From positions 5,661,372-5,725,371 of the forward strand of contig JASFXZ010000027.1 in NCBI GenBank assembly GCA_032209605.1: DNA of 64,000 bases, written 5' to 3'. The notes beneath the pieces are model-generated. The model made no database searches. It saw only the letters and a list, made by a program, of their open reading frames with translations, and had not been told where the DNA came from. Below, piece by piece: positions 30,101 through 39,100 of the stretch. A program made the translations under genes and the position numbers. Source of the DNA: Mactromeris polynyma. Its lineage: Eukaryota > Mollusca > Bivalvia > Venerida > Mactridae. Positions within the stretch are counted from its first letter, which is position 1; the number at the start of each line of letters is the position of its first letter.

Positions 30101-33100
30101 GAGGGAGGTCAATGGAAGGCAAAATTGATTTTATTTCATTGTAAAAGTTTGGGTAAATTGAGAGAAAGAGAGAGTGGAATAAGTGTTCCCACAACACCGG
30201 TGTTCAACATTTTATCAGTCATACAAAGGGTCAGTTGACTTAACTAGCTTTGTCTCGAATTAATTATCAACCAGTTCTAACCCCCCCCCCCCTCATCTTA
30301 CAACTTCTTCACATAAATAAGAGATGAAGAACAAATGACCGTAGCAAAATGCCTCAAAGGGCCATGACCTGCCCCTAACAAACCCGGACCGCCCGGGTGA
30401 CAGCCAATAACTCTAAAAACTTAGGTAACCGGGCGGGCCTCAAATGAATGAACCACAGTTCAGATTTAAGTAATACTCAGATATTTTAGAAGTATATGAT
30501 GTTTCGATCACCTACCTACACCGTTACCACTGATCTGTCCATTACCCTGGAAACTTCCGGTCTGGGAGTCGAACTCACACATTGGTTTCTGACAGCACTC
30601 TCCAGCAGCCTGTTCGAGATGGCAGTATGGAGGAATACTTCCGTATGATGGGCACCTTGAATTTACATCATAACAATATCGTAAGATAAACATTTGTTTT
30701 CTTTTGTTTTTTTTGACGGTTTCAATCGCTTGTTTAGATCATTACAGCAATTCAAATGACAGGTAGTCTTTTCATTGGTCGGATTATTACACGTGACCTA
30801 TAAATGTTACTCATATACAACAAGTAGTATATATTTCTACTATTTATCTAACAGATTCTTAATTACATAATCTTATTATGAAGGTAAAGCATTCATTTTA
30901 TTATAGTTTGTCCACTTTGATAGCGAATGTCGATTTGTTGCTGGGTAATAAAAGTAATAGCAAGGGGTTGTAAGTGGTAAAATCAATTGTTTTTGTCTAT
31001 ACTATACTACTTACAGATCTTCACATCTGTAGAGACCTGACTTGGCGTCAGTACAAGTACATTGGTAGTTACATCCATCTCTCCATGATTGACGTTGGTA
31101 GTATTGTTTTCCCTTGTATACACATACGTCTGTTGATTAATAATTAAATTAGAGATCAACTTAGCATCAATTTCATAATCAACGCCATGTTCTTTTATCC
31201 GCGTCCAGTGTTCCCTGGAGTACAAGCCTATCCTCGTTGATACAAGACGCAACTGAGTGTTTTAACGAATAATAACAATGGATAAAAATAACAATGTTAT
31301 TTCATTTAAATATTAAATCAGATCCACCAAACAACAAATCATATTCTTACCAACTCCGTTGGCTGTTACACCGTGACCACTGGATTGCTGGACATTGACT
31401 GTAGGGTTAAAGTTACATACCGGCTGCAAACAGCAGTCACCAGGCTGTGCGACCAGTGTGCAATCTCTGGGTAGATTGTAGTAGACGGGACATCTGCAAG
31501 AGAGGAACGCTCGGGTAAGATCGCTTAGAACAACCATTGTACACTTAATGTTAACGATCATGTAGTGAATATGTAAACTTAACAGTGTCTCTTTTTTCGT
31601 AGTACATCTTGACCAGGCATATATTTCTCACATGCACGGATCTTATATGTGAAAGATGAACACAGTAAACTATGGTAACACGTTTGGAACGAAGTAGTGC
31701 TTCTTCATCTAACATGGGCTTTGAATGGAGGAATAATATCTCCTGAATTTAGAGCATTAATCACGCTTAAACATTCAACTACAACAATAATCAAACTGAT
31801 TAACAATTAATATAATATTGGGGTCTGCCCTATTAGCTCAATTAAATGAAGCACACGACAACCAATCTGGAGGACCTAGGTTCGAATCGCTGGTCAGGCG
31901 TATGTTCTCAGTGACAATTTGACTAAAGATAATGCATCCTTTGTCATTTGACTTACACCTCTCCTTCATGTGTGCAATTTGTCAGGTACTTGCAGACGAA
32001 CAGGTTAGTACTAACTGGTTACCCACGAACAATGGCTAGGTCAATTGTACTGCATTCAGAACTGTATTACAGCTGACAAACGGCGTAAACACCATCACAT
32101 ACATATATCGACATACCTGTTATTGCACTTGTATCTTCCGGTATTTCCATTCTCACAGATACATTCGTAATCACATCCATCGTACCATTTCGCACCGGTT
32201 TGATACTGTTTGTCTTTGTAAGAACATTTGCCGTAATAACCAGTTGTACTTGTGTTTACTCCACATAATCCACAGAAAAGTTCACAGTTCTGGGCAACGA
32301 AGGAACCAGGTTGAGAACAGAAATCCCGGCCGTAGTTTGTGCAATCGGGTAGAGTGTCCTGGCACTTTGGTGGGGCCTTTGTGTATAATACTGAAAAAAT
32401 AAAAACTTTTAAATGGACAATTTTGAATATGGCAATAACACCCAGACGTCAGCCAGTGGCGAGCCTGTGTATTAAATGTCTTTTGATATAACTATATTAT
32501 CATTTTGTTGCGTGCGGTCCGCTTAGGTCTATTGATAATTCGTTGAAATAATTATTGATGACCAACAAAGGAACAAAGCAGTGTTTTACTCGACGAACGG
32601 ATTTGGCATCAGTATTTCATTATCGAATAAAACAGTGCAGTGTTTGCGCGTACAATCGTATACTCATTTGTGCGTCATTTGTGCGATAAAGTATTATTAC
32701 ACCAATAATTTGTTTTCCAGTAGGTCGACTTAAGAGTTATTTTCTAAATAACTGAATATAACTTAAGGCTTTTCACACATTCGAGCACGCCTGCCATGTA
32801 ACTATCGTAGCATATTCATATGGGAAGCAGTAGTCTGGAGTTACAGTATTCTCATTCAGTTACCATAGTAACGCTACCTACCAGAGCAGAAACTGCAACT
32901 TTTGCCACAGTTTTCGGTAGCCCATTGTGGATAGTTAGTGCATACATCGACACCATATTGATCGCAGTTGGTCATTTTATCGTGGCATGGATCAGTGGGG
33001 AGGGTAGATCCGGTGATAGATGGTTGGGTGGAGTTAACTGTAAAAGAAATCTTAGTTATTACATATGACTTTTATAAACGATCCCGTCTAATTATTTTGA

Positions 33101-36100
33101 AAACACATATATATGACATACAGAGAAATCGTAATAATAAAACCACCATTGGTCTTAGTTGTGAAGTGGTTTAAATGCTTAGTTAAATCATGGAATAAAT
33201 ATCAAACACTATTCCATTAGAAATACGAAATCAGCATGTAAGTGGTCATACTCCTTCAGTGAGGATTTGGCCATATTTCACATCCGTTTCGTTACACCGC
33301 TCTTAATTCCCCATGTGTATCAACGTCGTAATGTTTGTACTTTTTAATAAAACCATTTAAAAAGAACCCGTTTTTAAATTGTATAACATTACAATATTGA
33401 TTTAATCCATTTCAATTCCATGTTCATAATAGGGTTAAATAGTTAAGCCGGCGTTTTGTATTTAATGGATCTAACAACATAACAACGTATTCTTAAACGA
33501 TGAACATGGCCTTAACGTATAGTTTAAGTTCAGTCCCAAATGCTATTGCTCATTTTACATCGTAATAAAACTCTAGAAACTGGGTGAAGTAGGGACGGAG
33601 GGGCTTTAGTTTTGTCATGTATTTATGGATCTACTTTGATACTGGGTTATTCAATTTGTGTGTAAAATAGTAGGCGTACTTTGACACATCTGTGCGATGA
33701 GCTTGTCGCTGATGCTGTCCAAGTCATTGTAGCTGCTGACAGTAAATGTATTCTGGCTTGATGGATCACTGGCAATGTTGCTCAACTCAGCGTGGTTGAT
33801 TCGGTTACCAACACCAACAGCAATCACACCGATACTTTCTTGTCTGACTTTGTTGGCGGCAGCAACCGCGGCAGTAGGATTAGCAGATCCACCATCTGTG
33901 ATAAGAACAGCAATTCTTGGAACATCTCCACGTGCACCGCTGTATTGACTGAATACTTGCTGGCTTGTGTATTTCATGGCATCAGCGTCGTTGGTACCGC
34001 CACCCATGTATGTCAAACCTTCAATGGCTTTCATTGTCTGAAATAAAACTCTTAGTGTTAAACAAAATTAATCCAGAAAGAGCGAAAGTTGGATTGACGT
34101 CGTAGTTTTTGGCATTGTTTTAATTTACATTCGTCTTAGTGGTATAAACCTGTAGGTTCACAGAAACCCTTTTGCTCCAACATTTTAATGGGCATCTTTG
34201 TTTATTCCGTTCTTTTTATTAAATGTATAGTGCACGTTTCTTTTACATTGTCATTTGATTAAGATGTTACTTGCATCGCCCACTGCAATCAGAATATGTT
34301 TCTAGATGTGAATATCAAAAGTAGTAGACATAATGTCAGACAAATGACTTTGAATCATGATGACCAGCTACTAGGCCCTGATCTCTTAAAGCATATCAAA
34401 TAGAAATCTCAGCTCAATAGGAGATTTTGCTCAAAATACAGACTGAGATTGAGACATATCTAATTTCAATCTCTTGAAAAATATTTCAGAAAAAATATTT
34501 GTTTTGTTTTTTGATACCGATTTTGTGTCCTCATATGTGGACAATCACAACGATTTGAGAAATATTTGAGCTGAGATTGAGCTGAGATTTAGCCCAGAAG
34601 TCAACCGTAGATCGTACTTACCTCAGGTCTTGTGTCGTATTGTCCGAGTGGGATTTCTACAGATGGATAGTTGCTGTATTGTACCAAACCAACTTGTACT
34701 TTGTTTGGTGCCACATCAATTTTAGAAACAACGTCCTGCATTTGGAAATGAAATTACACCGTTAATGAATAATTTAAGCAGTCTTTACATCTTATAAGTC
34801 GTTAAATTCCGGACAAAAACACGGACATCTTGCGTATAGTTCAATAAAAATGCACAAGAATGCTGGCATGTTGGCGGACACATGATACCATGATGCTTAT
34901 ATTTCAATTATGCTTCGGAACGACCGTCAACTTCTATTTAGATATAAAAGACTTAAACGCTGTTTTGTCGAGACGTATCAGAACTTGAATGATTTGTTGA
35001 TAAAATGAAAGAGTGAAAGGATTCATAGCAGGGTATACCTAAAGACGTTGTATACGGAAACAAGAAATATCCTTAAGAAAAGATGGTTGACGCAATTTGA
35101 AGGTTCAGAATTGTTGTGGAACATAAAAAATGCCGAGATGTTACGCTTGCTGGTAACTCCAGATTCAAAATGCATTGAGGTAAATTCACCTAAATTCAGA
35201 GGATTTCGGTAAGGTAAAGTACCCTTTTTTCGAAAGGTTAACCAATTCGCGTCAATGTTACAAACGTTGTTCGGTTGAAAGGAAATTGCCTGGGTGGTTA
35301 ACGTAAGATTTGATTGGTTTACACAACACTGATAATATGCAAATAGCAAAACCATGTTAGTACGGCTGCGCCGAAAAAACAAACAAGCACTCACCTTGAG
35401 AAAATGTTCCATCTTTTGGAAGTTGGTGCTTCCTACGCTGCTTGAAGAATCGACCATGAATACAACATCAGCTTTCTGGAGGCAGCCTGTAAGCGTTAAA
35501 TACATAGCGTGAGATCCATACTTAATATAGATAGTGACGTATTGATAATTATGGCTATGAGTATGTATCAACCAACCGTCATGGGCTCGAATACCGCCTT
35601 TAAGTTCACAATCCCTGAATTTCGTGCGAGAACTGGTTACGAAACCCGGAAGCTATCATCGTCAGCATTAAAAGAGTTTTAATAACTTGTTTCAAAATCG
35701 ATGTAAAATAAATATGATAAAACTAATTATGTCGCAATGGTTCAGAAATATCTAGGCACAAACAGTGTTACAATTATCACATGTAACATATATTAAAGGT
35801 GATTTTGAATATATACACGATTTACTGCGACAATAAATGTAACAAATACCTGTTGGTGCTGGGAGCATTGTGGGATCTGGTGGTAATTCTGAAGTAAAGA
35901 AACATGAAGTCTTGAAATGAATGAAGTTTTATCAAAGGATGAGCGCTAATATTGTCTTTTCAAACGTCAATGCAAAATTGTATACATATATTTACACACG
36001 TCTTATATGCTATAGTTTTTTTCGTAGAATTAAATTATGGCAGAAAATATGAAATTAACTCATTTAATCGTTCATGTAATATTAAACTGACTTATAAACT

Positions 36101-39100
36101 GATTGAAACATAGATAATACATGTACCATTGCATATTTTGGTGGCTAGTAAGTCTGAGAGACTTCCTAACGCATCGAAATTTTGCGCCTGGAACATGTGA
36201 CGTCCATCTGGTTGAGAGGCGATTTCTTGAAGTTCCGCCTGGTCAACACCGCTACCAATGCCGACTGTGTACATTATAAGACCATTGTCTCGAGCGGTTT
36301 GAGACTCGAGTTTAACTTGGTCAATTGTACCAGAATGCTGATTGGTTAACAGCACTGCGACATGAGGAGCATCGCCCCGCCCTCCGTGGATCGGGCTAAA
36401 GGATGTGCCCGTCGCGAACCGGATGGCGTTCGGTATCTTAGGCAGTCCACCTTTATACTGGATATTGGTTATGGCTTGTTGTAAAGCCACATTATCCGTA
36501 TATTGATTAAGGTAGAACTGGTTGTTGACACCGGTTCCAAATGTCAGGGCGCTCACTTGAACTTTGTCTGGAGCCACCTGCATATGGTTCGATACATCTC
36601 TTATAAAGTTTAATTCTTTAACAAAGTTTTGTGGGCCTATATTACTTGACGAGTCTAACATGAACGTAACGTCCGCTTTTGTATCACATCCTGAAGTAAA
36701 AGAAGTAATTAATTAGTCATCTGCTTTATTGTAACTATTTAGAAAAAATCTCATTGAATAAAAAATGAATACAATTCGAGTTACAATGTCTTTGTGTGTC
36801 ATTAGTTCGTCATTAGGTGCATGCCGATAATCTGTGTTTGGATGTGAGCTGAACCATTTGATCGTAAGTATTTATGAACATCTAAGTATATGAATATCAT
36901 CACCTTTTTTAAAAAAACACGCCAGTTCATTTGAAGACTTCTTTGCACCAGTATAAATCTATCAGGACGTTATGTTAATCACAAATCTTTTTTTTTTCAT
37001 TTTTATTTTCATTGTTTATTTACATTATCATTATTGTTATTGCTTTTATTGTTTGTATATAATTTGCTAAGTTGCTATAAGGGAACATGTCTTTGCGGTT
37101 ATACACAACTTGGTGAACGGTGTGACCCGATTATTATCATTATTTGGACAATAAATCGGAATTACCAGTGATTGCATTATAGGATTAAATGAACATTTTT
37201 TGGCGTTCATGCATGTGTAAACGCCGATCAGAACGCACACATTGAATAAAGCCACATGCATGAACGCCAAAAATGGTCGTTTAATCCTTATAATTCCAAA
37301 TAGTACTTTGAAACGACCCCCAATGATGTTTTTTCGTCAATACAAATCTTGACCCCACGCAGTGTCAACTGAATGCGCGGATAAATACACACAAAAATAG
37401 TACCGAATTGAACAGCCAAAACAACACTTAAAAATAATGTTCAGGCCATAACAGGAGCCATATTTGATATTTACTTAAAATGTAATAACATTTCTGCGTA
37501 ACAGTTATTATTCCACGCCAATCATTTATTCCGTGTAAACAGTAGGCTAGTAATGCAGTTCAAGGTCGCGCTAGATAAACATGTCGGGTTAGCGCGCATC
37601 GGGTGAAATTCTCACGTTAAAACGTCGCTGAAGGGAGCTTTCAAGCAGAAACTATGATAGATAAACTGGTAAACATACCGGATTTCGTATAAATGTGGAA
37701 TACGTGCTTCTAAGAGAATACTATATGCTGTTGATAACACGTTTTGTGAAACCGAAAGAAATGGTCGCGAAATCAGATGACTAAGATTAGATTAAATGCT
37801 AGCTAAATTACGTAATATTTGCTTGTTGTCGTGCAATATAAATCATGCCAACAACTTATTGCACGTGCTACCACTAGCAATAGCTTCATTATTGAACGGA
37901 CGGATTCTGAATTAACAAAGTAGGAGTAGGAGGAATAAAATGGAATATTCTAGAATTCTGGCCCACTCCGTCTCTGGATTAAATCGTCTATCATGTGAGT
38001 ATTTTTTTCCATAAATAACGATGTTACTTATAATACCTCGATCTAAACTTGTTTCTAAAATATGTGGTGAATTTGCAAATAAATACACGATATGTGCATT
38101 GCTTGAGAAAATATTGTACCCTACTTGTTCATATTGTTTACTTCAGATTTAGGTCGAAAGTAGTCCAGTCAATGAAATTTGGACGTTCATACTTGTGTAA
38201 ACGCCTTTGATTAGCCAATCAGAATGCAGAATAAGGTTACGTCATCAATACAATGAAATTTGGACCTTCATATATGTATGAACGCCTCCTATTAGCCAAT
38301 CAGAATGCAGGGATTTGCTGAATTTGGAATTATTCAATGATAAAGCATCTTCTTCATTACATTAATTCCAATCCGGTAAAAGTTAGTCAAAGCTACTTCA
38401 GAAGTTTGGAAATGGTTACAGGAAAATATCAACAAAGCCGAACTGATAAGCTGAAGTCATATAATGTTACGATTACAAATAAAACTAGGACAGACAATAT
38501 GAATGATCATTATCTTTCTTTGGTGAATTGAAGTTCATGGTGAATTGAAGTTCAATATATCTCTCACGAAACTTCATTCACAAAATGACCGATGCTTATT
38601 TACTGCCACGAAAATTAAGACCTGTTTGCAGTCTAACGACTTTTTGACTAAACTAAAATACTTTGAATATTAATTTTAAAAACTTTAAATCAGCATTTTC
38701 AGAGATAAATAAGCAATGTAATTGAATAAAGTCATATCCAACATTGAAAGAGTCAAAACTACACAAAACAAGAAATGACGTCATCGACAATACTTAATTC
38801 AATTAAATTGCTTGTCAGGATATCATTCATAGTATATTAAAATGAGTATTAAACATTGCATACATAGTATTTAAAATACTAACAAACTAGTACGTACAGT
38901 TTTTACAGAATAAACAAGTTTCATGATTTAGGATTTCTATTTTATTTCAAACATATTTTGCGCTTTGGCATTCTAATAAGCACACTTCTACATTAAATTT
39001 AAATATTGTGACAATAGATAACTCTTAAATGTATTGAAAGAATGTATTTAAAGCAGGCTACATTATCAAAGATTATAAATCAGTTACACTAATTATTAAA

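Noticed and set aside
34380..34620. Possible inverted repeat with GAGATTGAG words
   Set aside because: The arms are too imperfect and repetitive for a confident element call.
35023..35571. A 182-codon frame over the first VWA2 exon
   Set aside because: Only 35395-35486 is exon; the remainder is read-through into introns on both sides.
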